A stretch of DNA of 64,000 nucleotides from Halpernia humi (GTDB lineage Bacteria > Bacteroidota > Bacteroidia > Flavobacteriales > Weeksellaceae): NCBI RefSeq assembly GCF_900108025.1, contig NZ_FNUS01000005.1, positions 186,001 through 250,000 of the forward strand, given 5' to 3'. Positions within the stretch are counted from its first letter, which is position 1; every line of letters starts with the position of its first letter. This document shows, one piece after another, positions 1 through 7,930 of this stretch. The position numbers were made by a program, and so were the translations under genes. The notes beneath the pieces are model-generated. The model was not told the origin of the DNA. It worked only from the letters and a program-made list of their open reading frames with translations, and ran no database searches.

Positions 1-805
1 AGCGGGAAGAAAGGATGAACAAATCAGCAAATTTTAAAAATTGATATGGATTTTTTTGTTGTCCGTGGAAGATGACGTTTTCTAATTTTAAATCTATTTT
101 TAACTGGTTTAAAATTTCTTTATCTCTTCCATCGCCTAAAATATGTAGTTTTATTTTTTCACTTTTTAGAAAACTAAAAACCGTCAAGAGACGGTCAAAA
201 CCCTTTCTAGCAGACAGATTTCCGATGGCAACCACATTTTTAAAATCATCAGAAAATAATTCTGGTTTTGTAGCATTTTCTAATTTTTCATTAATAAAAT
301 CAAAATCAACTGGATTGTTAATTTTAATTATTTTTTCTTTTTTAATTTTAAAATTATCGACCAAATCCTGTTGCATATCATCACTTTGACAAATAATCTT
401 GTGGTAATTATTATAAAATTTGTAGAAAAATTTAATTTCCTTTCTCGTCACGTGTTGGGAAACTACGTTGGTTTCTCGCGCGATGAATTTAGTTTTCGGG
501 AAAAGTTTAATAAATAAAGCCAAATAAGCATTCACTTCCCCAAAACCGCTGAAAATAATATCGGGTTTTCTTTTGCGAATTTCCTTTAAAATAGGCTTTA
601 AGGAATTGCGAATTCTGGGCGTTTTTAGGTCAATAATGTCAACGTCATCTTTTAAAAATTCTAAATAACCGCCTTCTTTGCGCAAAAGCATAATTTTGGG
701 TTGGAACTTTTCACGATCGAGATGATTGGCAATTGTGGTGACAATACGTTCTGCGCCGCCCATTTCAAGATCTGGAAGAATGAAGATGATAGAGATTTTT
801 TTCAT
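1..805 (-). CDS. Glycosyltransferase family 4 protein, cut by the left window edge
   Basis: An open frame runs from an ATG at 805 down to base 1 without a stop, giving 268 N-terminal residues. The start reads MKKISIIFILPDLEMGGAER; the GGAER signature at residues 16-20 is typical of GT4 (GT-B fold) enzymes. A 'GNLSARKGFDRLL' segment near residue 195 and 'LHILGDGRDKE' after it match the second Rossmann domain that binds the nucleotide sugar. The family is usually about 360-380 residues, so roughly 100 C-terminal residues lie outside the window. It probably transfers a sugar in envelope polysaccharide synthesis at the cytoplasmic face of the membrane; donor and acceptor cannot be read from the sequence. 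Confidence 0.85.
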   Translation of the reverse strand, partial: MKKISIIFILPDLEMGGAERIVTTIANHLDREKFQPKIMLLRKEGGYLEFLKDDVDIIDLKTPRIRNSLKPILKEIRKRKPDIIFSGFGEVNAYLALFIKLFPKTKFIARETNVVSQHVTRKEIKFFYKFYNNYHKIICQSDDMQQDLVDNFKIKKEKIIKINNPVDFDFINEKLENATKPELFSDDFKNVVAIGNLSARKGFDRLLTVFSFLKSEKIKLHILGDGRDKEILNQLKIDLKLENVIFHGQQKNPYQFLKFADLFILSSR

Positions 806-817
806 ATTTTTTTTCAA

Positions 818-864
818 AACTTTGTCAAAGTTACTATTGCTGCTCGAACAACTTTGACAAAGTT
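818..864. repeat. Perfect 15-bp inverted repeat
   Basis: AACTTTGTCAAAGTT at 818-832 and its exact reverse complement at 850-864 enclose a 17-nt loop. Each arm is itself nearly palindromic. It lies between the end of the toxin gene and the start of the glycosyltransferase, both on minus, so it could end toxin-antitoxin transcription, although a clean U-tract is missing. It may instead be one copy of an interspersed repeat. Confidence 0.55.
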
Positions 865-873
865 ATCCGAAAT

Positions 874-1197
874 TTACATTAATTCTGGAAAATCTTGGGA
901 ATGGTTGTTTATTATTAAATTAACGAGAAATTTGTTGTCTTTTTTGTCGAAGAAAATGTACCAGAAAGTTTGATGATTGGCTTTATATTTTATAAATTTT
1001 TTGCCATATTTTTGAAACTCTTTTTGTGAATTTTTGGAAATTGGTTTATCAATATTTGAATCAATAAAATCATAAATTTTTTCGATGTATGAATCTACAT
1101 CTTCAATAAAACTAAAATATTTTTTGAAATACAAGATTTTGGCGAGATCATCTAACTGAGAAATAAAATTATGCGAATAGATTATTTCCCCCACCAT
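874..1197 (-). CDS. RelE/ParE-family toxin
   Basis: A 107-residue basic protein with the length and layout of type II RelE/ParE toxins: N-terminal helical hairpin, central 'FQKYGKKFIKYKANHQTFWYIFF' type strands and a C-terminal strand 'NKFLVNLIINN' ending in HSQDFPEL. The family consists of mRNA interferases or gyrase poisons, and sequence alone does not tell which applies. Its ATG at 1197 lies inside the end of the upstream antitoxin gene (16-nt overlap), so the two are translationally coupled. Start chosen because it is the only ATG giving the whole fold. Confidence 0.72.
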   Translation of the reverse strand: MVGEIIYSHNFISQLDDLAKILYFKKYFSFIEDVDSYIEKIYDFIDSNIDKPISKNSQKEFQKYGKKFIKYKANHQTFWYIFFDKKDNKFLVNLIINNHSQDFPELM

Positions 1198-1427
1198 TCC
1201 CGCACTCTTTTCTTTGATTCTGCAAGAGATTCTTCCATTGTATAACCTTTTGCAAATCTTTCATCAAAATCATCTTTTATGGCATATTCCACTTCTGGTT
1301 CAGAAACTTGAGCAGTTGTATTTTCTGCGTTTTTTAAATCTAACAATTCTTGAATAGTTTCAAGTTCATCAAGATTTTTTACCCATTCGATAATTTCCTT
1401 TTTTGCTTCTAATATTGGGTTTTGCAT
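1182..1427 (-). CDS. Antitoxin of a type II toxin-antitoxin pair
   Basis: An 81-residue acidic protein directly upstream of, and overlapping, the RelE/ParE-like toxin gene. Its N-terminal half is helical; the C-terminal 'GYTMEESLAESKKRVREWWGK' type tail is characteristic of small flavobacterial antitoxins that wrap around their toxin. It starts 11 nt after the recQ stop, so the pair is probably transcribed from the recQ promoter and may add autoregulation. The family assignment rests mainly on gene order and size. I infer that it neutralises the toxin and represses the operon. Confidence 0.65.
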   Translation of the reverse strand: MQNPILEAKKEIIEWVKNLDELETIQELLDLKNAENTTAQVSEPEVEYAIKDDFDERFAKGYTMEESLAESKKRVREWWGK

Positions 1428-1438
1428 GCTTTTAATTT

Positions 1439-3643
1439 TTAATTCGCGACATCAGAAATAAACTTTATTCGAAGCATTCTCACTTCTTCATCACTTAGAT
1501 CATCACCAAATTCTGCTAAAAGAACTTTCATAGAATCGCTTTCGGATTCTTTCATAAAATCCATAAACTCATCAACTAAATCTTCATCAAAATTTTCATC
1601 TATATAATAATCAATATTTAGTTTAGTTCCTTGGTAAACAATGCTTTCCATCTCTTTCAACAATTCATCCATAGAGAGATTTTTAGCTTTTGCAATGTCT
1701 TCTAAATCTATTTTTTTATCACAACTTTGAATGATAAAAACTTTGTGGCTGCTTTTGTTTGCCACTTGTTTCAAAACCATATCTTGCGTGCGCTCGATTT
1801 CGTTTTCTTCCACATATTTTTTTATAAAATCTGCAAAATCTTTCCCAAATTTCTTCGCTTTTCCTTCACCTACGCCATAAACTTTGCTGATTTCTTCAAT
1901 GTTTATGGGGTATTGCACCGTCATATCTTCCAAACTCGGATCCATAAAAACTGTGTACGGCGGAATGCCATGTTTATGTGCTACTTTTTTTCGTAAATCT
2001 TTTAGTTGCAAATACAAAGTTTCGTCTAGCCCACCACTGCTTTGCACATCTATTTGGTCGGAATCTGCTTTTGTTTGCGCCAAATCATACTGGCGATCTT
2101 CAGAAATAAGGAAAGCCTCTTTATTTTTTTTAGACAAAGTTGCCAAACCTTTTTCTGTTAATTTCAAAACGCCATAAGTTTCAATGTCTTTTTGAAGAAA
2201 ATTCTGCACAGTTGCTTGCCGGATAATGGTTTTCCAATAGTTTTCGCTTTCTTTTCGGCCTGCGCCAAAATACTTGTTGTTTTCTAATTTATAAGATTTT
2301 GTAGTCGGATTTTCAACTCCCATTAACACCGCAATTAAATCTTTGGTGCGGAATTTTTCTTCCAATTCTTTTATAAGTTGTAGTAATTTGATCAATTCTT
2401 TGGTCGCATCTTTCAATGCTACAGGATTGGTAGAATTATCGCACATTTTTGCGCCTTCGCCATTTTCAGGATCAAATTGTTCACCGAAATAATTGAGTAA
2501 ATATTGTCGACGATTCATTGAAGTTTCTGTGTAACCCGTCACTTCATTCAATAATTGCAAACCAATTTCGCGCTCTGAAACTGGTTTTTGGGCAAGAAAT
2601 TTTTCTAATTTTTCAATATCTTTTGGATCGTAAAAAGCCAAGCAATGGCCTTCTCCGCCGTCTCTTCCCGCTCTTCCCGTTTCTTGGTAATAGCTTTCTA
2701 AAGATTTTGGAATATCGTAATGAATCACAAATCGCACATCTGGTTTATCTATTCCCATCCCAAAAGCAATCGTCGCCACAATTACATCCGCTTCTTCCAT
2801 CAAAAATTTATCTTGGTTGGCGACTCTGGTTTTTTGGTCTAAACCAGCGTGATAGGGCAAAGCATTGATACCGTTTACTTGCAAAAGTTGAGAAAACTCT
2901 TCCACTTTTCTGCGGCTGAGGCAGTACACAATCCCAGATTTTCCCTTGTATTTGCTTACAAATTTTACAATTTCACGATCTACATTCACTTTTGGGCGAA
3001 CTTCGTAAAACAAATTCGGACGGTTAAAACTTTCTTTAAAAACAATTGCATTCGTCATCCCCAAAGTTTTTTGGATGTCGTCTTGCACTTTTGGTGTTGC
3101 AGTTGCCGTGAGCGCAATTACTGGTAAATCTGCAATTTTATCAACAATTGTTTTAATATTTCTATACTCTGGGCGAAAATCGTGTCCCCATTCCGAGATG
3201 CAATGCGCTTCATCTATCGCAACGAATGAAATTTTTACCGTTTTTAAAAACTCCTGGTATTCTTCTTTTATTAAACTTTCTGGTGCTACATAAAGGAGTT
3301 TGGTTTTGCCCGCTCTAATATCTTGCATGACTTGGTTGGTCTGTGCTTTATTTAGGGAAGAATTTAGGACATGAGCAATTCCATTATCTTCAGAAAGGCC
3401 GTTTACCGCATCTACCTGATTTTTCATTAAAGCAATTAAAGGCGAAACTACAATTGCTGTTCCTTCCGAAATTAATGCAGGAAGTTGATAGCAAAGTGAT
3501 TTTCCGCCGCCTGTTGGCATCAGAACAAAGACATCCTTCCCTTCTAATAGCGTTTGAATAACTTCTTTTTGTTGCCCTTTAAAATTAGAAAACCCAAAAT
3601 GTTTTTTAAGTTCTTGGGATAAATTTATGTTTTTTGTTTTCAT
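1439..3643 (-). CDS. recQ: ATP-dependent DNA helicase RecQ
   Basis: A 734-residue 3'-5' DNA helicase of recombination and repair. The Walker A motif TGGGKS is at residues 44-49, DEAH at 144-147, TATAT at about 180, and motif VI QETGRAGRDG at 320-329. An RQC region follows, then an HRDC domain at about 539-615 and an acidic C-terminal extension. The RQC zinc site is degenerate: between residues 378 and 404 only one cysteine remains where four are usual. I believe this loss is typical of flavobacterial RecQ. ATG start at 3643, with a promoter-like motif about 30-60 nt upstream. Confidence 0.95.
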   Translation of the reverse strand: MKTKNINLSQELKKHFGFSNFKGQQKEVIQTLLEGKDVFVLMPTGGGKSLCYQLPALISEGTAIVVSPLIALMKNQVDAVNGLSEDNGIAHVLNSSLNKAQTNQVMQDIRAGKTKLLYVAPESLIKEEYQEFLKTVKISFVAIDEAHCISEWGHDFRPEYRNIKTIVDKIADLPVIALTATATPKVQDDIQKTLGMTNAIVFKESFNRPNLFYEVRPKVNVDREIVKFVSKYKGKSGIVYCLSRRKVEEFSQLLQVNGINALPYHAGLDQKTRVANQDKFLMEEADVIVATIAFGMGIDKPDVRFVIHYDIPKSLESYYQETGRAGRDGGEGHCLAFYDPKDIEKLEKFLAQKPVSEREIGLQLLNEVTGYTETSMNRRQYLLNYFGEQFDPENGEGAKMCDNSTNPVALKDATKELIKLLQLIKELEEKFRTKDLIAVLMGVENPTTKSYKLENNKYFGAGRKESENYWKTIIRQATVQNFLQKDIETYGVLKLTEKGLATLSKKNKEAFLISEDRQYDLAQTKADSDQIDVQSSGGLDETLYLQLKDLRKKVAHKHGIPPYTVFMDPSLEDMTVQYPINIEEISKVYGVGEGKAKKFGKDFADFIKKYVEENEIERTQDMVLKQVANKSSHKVFIIQSCDKKIDLEDIAKAKNLSMDELLKEMESIVYQGTKLNIDYYIDENFDEDLVDEFMDFMKESESDSMKVLLAEFGDDLSDEEVRMLRIKFISDVAN

Positions 3644-3675
3644 CTAATATTGTTTGCTAAATTTGCTCATTCAAT

Positions 3676-3705
3676 CAAAGTTATAAAAAAAAATAGGAAC
3701 TTCAA
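3676..3705 (-). promoter_or_regulatory. Predicted flavobacterial promoter of recQ
   Basis: On the minus strand, TTG (3703-3705) and TAACTTTG (3676-3683) are 19 nt apart, matching the Bacteroidota TTG-N17to20-TAnnTTTG pattern. The motif ends 32 nt before the recQ ATG. Prediction from motif only. Confidence 0.5.
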
Positions 3706-3738
3706 TTTTTTAACCTCTTAATTATAAAATACTGTAAT

Positions 3739-4698
3739 TTGAAAAATACGAATTTACTCGAATTAGCAAAAAATGCAATTGATATTGAAATCTCCGAATT
3801 GAAACATTTAAAATCCCGTTTGGGCGAGGATTTTTTGAAAGCACTTGCAATCATTAACGACGCCAAAGGAAAATTAATTATCGTAGGAATTGGGAAATCT
3901 GCGCACATTGCCAATAAAATTGTAGCCACTTTAAATTCTACAGGAACACCTTCACAGTTTTTGCATGCCTCAGAAGCCTTTCATGGTGATTTGGGTGTAA
4001 TTCAAAAAAATGATGTTGTCTTGTGTATTTCAAATTCTGGAAATTCTTCCGAAATCGTCAATGTTTTACCATATTTAAAACAATACAGTTCCTCATTAAT
4101 CGCGATGACAGGAAATCTCACATCAAAATTAGCAGAAAGTGCAGATGTTATTTTAAATACTTTTGTTGAAAAAGAAGCGTGCCCTATTAAATTAGCACCC
4201 ACAAGTTCAACAACCGTTCAAATGGCGCTTGGCGATGCACTTGCAGTTTGTTTGATGGAAATGAAACAATTTAAAGAACGAGATTTCGCAAAATTTCATC
4301 CAGGTGGAAGTTTAGGAAAAAATTTAACGGCAAGAGTGGAGCAATTTGTGTCTCAAAACAAACCTTTTGTTGGCAAAAACTCTAATATAAGAGAAATTAT
4401 TATTTCTATTTCAAGTTCAAAACACGGCATTACCGTGGTGATTGATGGCGAGGAAATTTTAGGTGTTATTACTGATGGAGATTTGCGAAGAATGCTTTTA
4501 AATAATGATTCTTTAGAAAAAATAACAGCCGAAAAAATTATGTCTAAAAACCCAAAAAGTATTTCTAAAAATGCTTTAGCTAAAGAAGCAATGGCAATTT
4601 TAAAGGATAAAAATATTGGGCAATTAATCGTGACTGAAGACGAAAAATATTTTGGCATCATAGATTTGCATAAACTTTTGGATGAGGGAATTATTTGA
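3739..4698 (+). CDS. kdsD: KpsF/GutQ family arabinose-5-phosphate isomerase
   Basis: A 319-residue enzyme that interconverts D-ribulose 5-phosphate and D-arabinose 5-phosphate, the first step to Kdo for lipopolysaccharide. A SIS domain covers about 40-170, with the phosphate-binding 'GIGKSAHIANK' near residue 50 and 'HASEAFHGDLG' at 76-86. Two CBS domains follow (about 205-260 and 270-319). The start is a TTG at 3739; no ATG or GTG exists upstream in frame and no internal ATG is compatible with the family's N-terminus. It is divergent from recQ and heads the plus-strand run with tatC. Confidence 0.9.
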   Translation: MKNTNLLELAKNAIDIEISELKHLKSRLGEDFLKALAIINDAKGKLIIVGIGKSAHIANKIVATLNSTGTPSQFLHASEAFHGDLGVIQKNDVVLCISNSGNSSEIVNVLPYLKQYSSSLIAMTGNLTSKLAESADVILNTFVEKEACPIKLAPTSSTTVQMALGDALAVCLMEMKQFKERDFAKFHPGGSLGKNLTARVEQFVSQNKPFVGKNSNIREIIISISSSKHGITVVIDGEEILGVITDGDLRRMLLNNDSLEKITAEKIMSKNPKSISKNALAKEAMAILKDKNIGQLIVTEDEKYFGIIDLHKLLDEGII

Positions 4699-4803
4699 AT
4701 TTAATAATAAGAACTTTCCTTATTTATTATCTTACAATTTATTTAAAAATTGAAATAATTTAGTAGATAATTCAGTAATTTCGCAGGGATAAAATAATAA
4801 GAC

Positions 4804-4833
4804 GAGATTGCTTTGCAAGGCTCGCAATGACAA
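4804..4833. repeat. REP-like interspersed repeat, half-element
   Basis: Read on the minus strand it gives TGTCATTGCGAGC followed by a GCAAAGCAATC segment. This matches the element at 24086-24120 (TGTCATTGCGAGCGG..GAAGCAATC), and a fragment ATTGCGAGCAG sits at 36261. It abuts the tatC start and supplies the ATG at 4827. Confidence 0.6.
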
Positions 4834-4835
4834 AA

Positions 4836-5663
4836 ATGGCAGAAAAAGAAATGTCTTTTTTAGGACACATCGGGGAATTACGAGGGCATCTTATAAGATC
4901 GATTATTGCAATAATTGTATTCGCAATCGTAGTTGGTTTTAATATCAACTGGATTATGGATCATATTTTCTTCGGCCCAACCAAAAACAGTTTTGTAACC
5001 TTTGAATTCATCAACCACTATTCTATGGCTTGGTTTGGCGAAAAAGGGATGGTTTTACCAGATCATTTCAAAGTGCAACAAAAACAAATGATGCAGCAAT
5101 TTAATGTAATGATGTCGGTTTCTATTTTTGGCGGAATGATTTTAGCATTTCCTTATATTATATGGGAATTGTGGCGGTTCATAAGTCCTGCGCTTCATCC
5201 ACGTGAAAGAAAAAATTCCAGGTTTATTATTAATTTTATTTGGATTCTTTTTATGTGCGGCGTGGTTACAGGTTATTTCTTAATTCTCCCGCTTGTCATT
5301 AATTTTGGCTTAATGTTCAGCATTTCAGATTCTATTGAGCAATTATTTGATTTGACGGATTATACCGCATTATTCCTGCAAGTCGTTATCGGAATGGGAC
5401 TCGTTTTTCTCTTTCCGGTAATCGTTTATTTCCTCACAAATTTAGGGATTTTAACACCTAAATTTATGAAAAAATACCGACGACATGCTGCAGTTTTAAT
5501 AATGGTAGTTGCAGCAATTATAACACCTGCTGATGTTTTAAGTATGTTAGCGGCGGCAGTGCCATTGTTTTTATTATATGAATTCAGTGTTTTTGTTTGT
5601 GCATTCGTTTTTAAAAGAATGGAAAAAGATAAAATGACAACTGATATTGTAAAATCTAATTAA
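4836..5663 (+). CDS. tatC: Sec-independent protein translocase TatC
   Basis: The polytopic core subunit of the twin-arginine translocase, which binds signal peptides of folded exported proteins at the inner membrane. From this start it has 275 residues with 'MSFLGHIGELRGHLIRSI' at the N-terminus, the family's conserved first cytoplasmic segment, 'FISPALHPRERK' after the second membrane span, and six hydrophobic spans. An in-frame ATG at 4827 would add three residues but lies inside a REP-like repeat, so ATG 4836 is preferred. tatA/B are not adjacent in this window. Confidence 0.93.
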   Translation: MAEKEMSFLGHIGELRGHLIRSIIAIIVFAIVVGFNINWIMDHIFFGPTKNSFVTFEFINHYSMAWFGEKGMVLPDHFKVQQKQMMQQFNVMMSVSIFGGMILAFPYIIWELWRFISPALHPRERKNSRFIINFIWILFMCGVVTGYFLILPLVINFGLMFSISDSIEQLFDLTDYTALFLQVVIGMGLVFLFPVIVYFLTNLGILTPKFMKKYRRHAAVLIMVVAAIITPADVLSMLAAAVPLFLLYEFSVFVCAFVFKRMEKDKMTTDIVKSN

Positions 5664-5674
5664 TTTTAATTAAA

Positions 5675-7291
5675 ATGAAGAAAAAAGCGATACTACTACT
5701 TTTGGCAATTTCTAGTTTTGCATATGCGCAAAGTTTCACAAAAGCAGACACATTAAAGGGCTCTAATACCGAATATAGAAATTTTTGGGACGTGAAGAAA
5801 TACGAAGTTTTTGTGGCGCCAAAATCTTCTGATAAATCAATTTCAGGTACAAATAAAATCACTTTTGAAATCACAAAAGATATTGAAAATCCAACATTTC
5901 AAATCGATCTTCAACAGCCCATGAAATATGAAATTTTAGCCTCTGATATCAAATTTAAAAGTGAGAAAAGAGACGGCGATTTTATTTTCCTTGGCACGAA
6001 TCAAAAATTTAAAAAAGGACAAAAATTTAGCATCACATTTAAGTTTTACGGCCATCCAATTATTGCAAAAAATGCACCTTGGGACGGCGGATGGGTTTTT
6101 ACACAAGATAAAAATAAAAATCCGTGGATTTCTGTAGCAGATGAAGGAATTGGCGCTTCAGTTTGGTTGCCTACAAAAGATATTTGGAGTGATGAGCCAG
6201 ATGATGGTTTAATTTTAAAGATAAAAACCCCGAAAGATTTAGTAGGCGTTGGAAATGGAAGGTTAATTTCCAAAAAACCTGATGGCGATGGAATTGTTTA
6301 TACTTGGCAAGTAAAAAATCCAATTAATGATTATTCTATCATTCCAAATGTGGGGAAATATGTTGAATTTAAAGATACTTTTAACGGCGAAAAAGGAAAA
6401 TTAGATTTAGATTATTGGGTTTTAGATTATAATTTAGATAAAGCCAAAAAACAATTTAAGCAAGTAAAACCGATGCTAAAAGCCTTTGAATATTGGTTTG
6501 GCCCCTATCCTTTTTATGAAGATTCTTATAAATTAGTTGAAAGTCCGTATCTCGGGATGGAACACCAAAGTTCTGTGGCCTATGGAAATCATTACCAAAA
6601 TGGATATTTAGGAAGAGATTTAAGCGGAACTGGCGTTGGTTTAAATTGGGATTTCATCATCGTTCACGAAAGTGGCCACGAATGGTTTGCCAATAATATC
6701 ACCGCAAAAGACCAAGCAGATATGTGGGTTCATGAAGGTTTTACCTGTTATTCTGAAACGCTTTTCACAGATTATACGATGGGAAAAGAAGCCGCGCAAA
6801 AATACATCATCGGACTCAGAAAAAACATTAGAAATGATGAGCCAATTGTAGGGAAATTTGGTGTGAGAAACGAAGGCAGCGGTGATATGTATTACAAAGG
6901 CGCCAACATGCTTCACACGATTAGAACTGTAATTAATAACGATGAAAAATTTCGTCAAATTTTACGCGGATTAAATAAAGATTTTTACCACCAAACCGTG
7001 ACTGGAAAGCAGGTTGAAGATTATATTAACCAAAAATCTGGGATTGATTTTAGCAGCGTTTTTCACCAATATTTAGAGACAACTAAAATTCCAAAATTAG
7101 TTTATTCCCAAAACGGAAATACTTTAAAATATAAATGGGAAGATGCTGTTGATAATTTACTACTTCCAATGCGTTTAAATGGCGGTTCGCAAACAATTAC
7201 ACCAACTGATAACTGGCAAAGTTTAACTTTAAATTCTTCCACAGACGTTAGTTTTGATCCCAATTATTATATTCTTTACCAGAAAAATTAA
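5675..7291 (+). CDS. Secreted M1-family zinc metallopeptidase
   Basis: A 538-residue aminopeptidase-like protein with a signal peptide (MKKKAILLLLAISSFAYAQ). The gluzincin motif is HESGH at 331-335, with the third zinc ligand E354 eighteen residues after the second histidine, as in M1 peptidases. The usual GAMEN substrate motif is replaced by GMEHQ (294-298), a known variant in Bacteroidota members. It probably trims peptides in the periplasm or outside the cell. It lies 11 nt after tatC, and its TAA overlaps the next gene's ATG, so it likely forms an operon with both. Confidence 0.85.
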   Translation: MKKKAILLLLAISSFAYAQSFTKADTLKGSNTEYRNFWDVKKYEVFVAPKSSDKSISGTNKITFEITKDIENPTFQIDLQQPMKYEILASDIKFKSEKRDGDFIFLGTNQKFKKGQKFSITFKFYGHPIIAKNAPWDGGWVFTQDKNKNPWISVADEGIGASVWLPTKDIWSDEPDDGLILKIKTPKDLVGVGNGRLISKKPDGDGIVYTWQVKNPINDYSIIPNVGKYVEFKDTFNGEKGKLDLDYWVLDYNLDKAKKQFKQVKPMLKAFEYWFGPYPFYEDSYKLVESPYLGMEHQSSVAYGNHYQNGYLGRDLSGTGVGLNWDFIIVHESGHEWFANNITAKDQADMWVHEGFTCYSETLFTDYTMGKEAAQKYIIGLRKNIRNDEPIVGKFGVRNEGSGDMYYKGANMLHTIRTVINNDEKFRQILRGLNKDFYHQTVTGKQVEDYINQKSGIDFSSVFHQYLETTKIPKLVYSQNGNTLKYKWEDAVDNLLLPMRLNGGSQTITPTDNWQSLTLNSSTDVSFDPNYYILYQKN

Positions 7292-7884
7292 TGAAATCTG
7301 AAAAGGAAAAAATGCTTTCCGGCGAGCCTTACAAAGCGTTTGGGAAAGAATTATTTTTAGAAAGACAAAAGGCCAAAGAAATTCTTTTTGAATTTAATAA
7401 TTTACCACCTTCAAAAATTAAAGAAAGACATCAATTAATTAAACCATTATTTGGTAAAACAAAAGGCACTTTTTATTTGGAACCGCCCTTCAGATGCGAT
7501 TACGGCTACAATATTGAATTTGGAAAAAATTTTTATGCCAATTATAATTTCACAGTTTTAGATTCAGGAAAAGTTAAAATTGGCGACCACGTTTTGATTG
7601 GGCCAAACGTTTCATTAATTACCGTAAATCATCCAATTGATAAAGATTTTCGAGCAAAAGGTTTCGAAATTTCTAAAGAAATTATTATTGAAAAAAATGT
7701 TTGGATTGGCGCGAATGTGACCATAAATCCTGGCGTCAAAATCAGTGAAAATTCAATTATCGGATCAGGAAGTGTGGTGACAAAAAATATTCCTGAAAAC
7801 GTGATTGCCGTGGGAAATCCTTGTAAAATTTTAAGAAATATTACTGAAAAAGATAAAATGAATTTTGAAGAATTATTAAAATAA
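7291..7884 (+). CDS. Maltose O-acetyltransferase-like hexapeptide acetyltransferase
   Basis: A 197-residue left-handed beta-helix acetyltransferase. The N-terminal 'MLSGEPYKAFGKELFLERQKAK' part is the Maa/NodL cap, followed by hexapeptide repeats with the catalytic histidine in 'VNHPID' and the closing 'GSGSVVTKNIPENVIAVGNPCKIL'. The family moves acetyl from acetyl-CoA to sugar hydroxyls; the true sugar acceptor is unknown. Its ATG overlaps the stop of the upstream peptidase by one base (TAATG), indicating translational coupling. Confidence 0.85.
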   Translation: MKSEKEKMLSGEPYKAFGKELFLERQKAKEILFEFNNLPPSKIKERHQLIKPLFGKTKGTFYLEPPFRCDYGYNIEFGKNFYANYNFTVLDSGKVKIGDHVLIGPNVSLITVNHPIDKDFRAKGFEISKEIIIEKNVWIGANVTINPGVKISENSIIGSGSVVTKNIPENVIAVGNPCKILRNITEKDKMNFEELLK

Positions 7885-7930
7885 TCCGAACCAAAAATCA
7901 GCGAATCTGCTTCACAAAATTTTTGTTTTT

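Noticed and set aside
701-973. Plus-strand ORF across the end of the glycosyltransferase and the toxin gene
   Set aside because: It is antisense to two well-supported genes and contains the inverted repeat; its translation shows no domain.
4827-4835. ATG at 4827 as the tatC start
   Set aside because: It lies in a REP-like repeat; the conserved N-terminus begins at the ATG at 4836.
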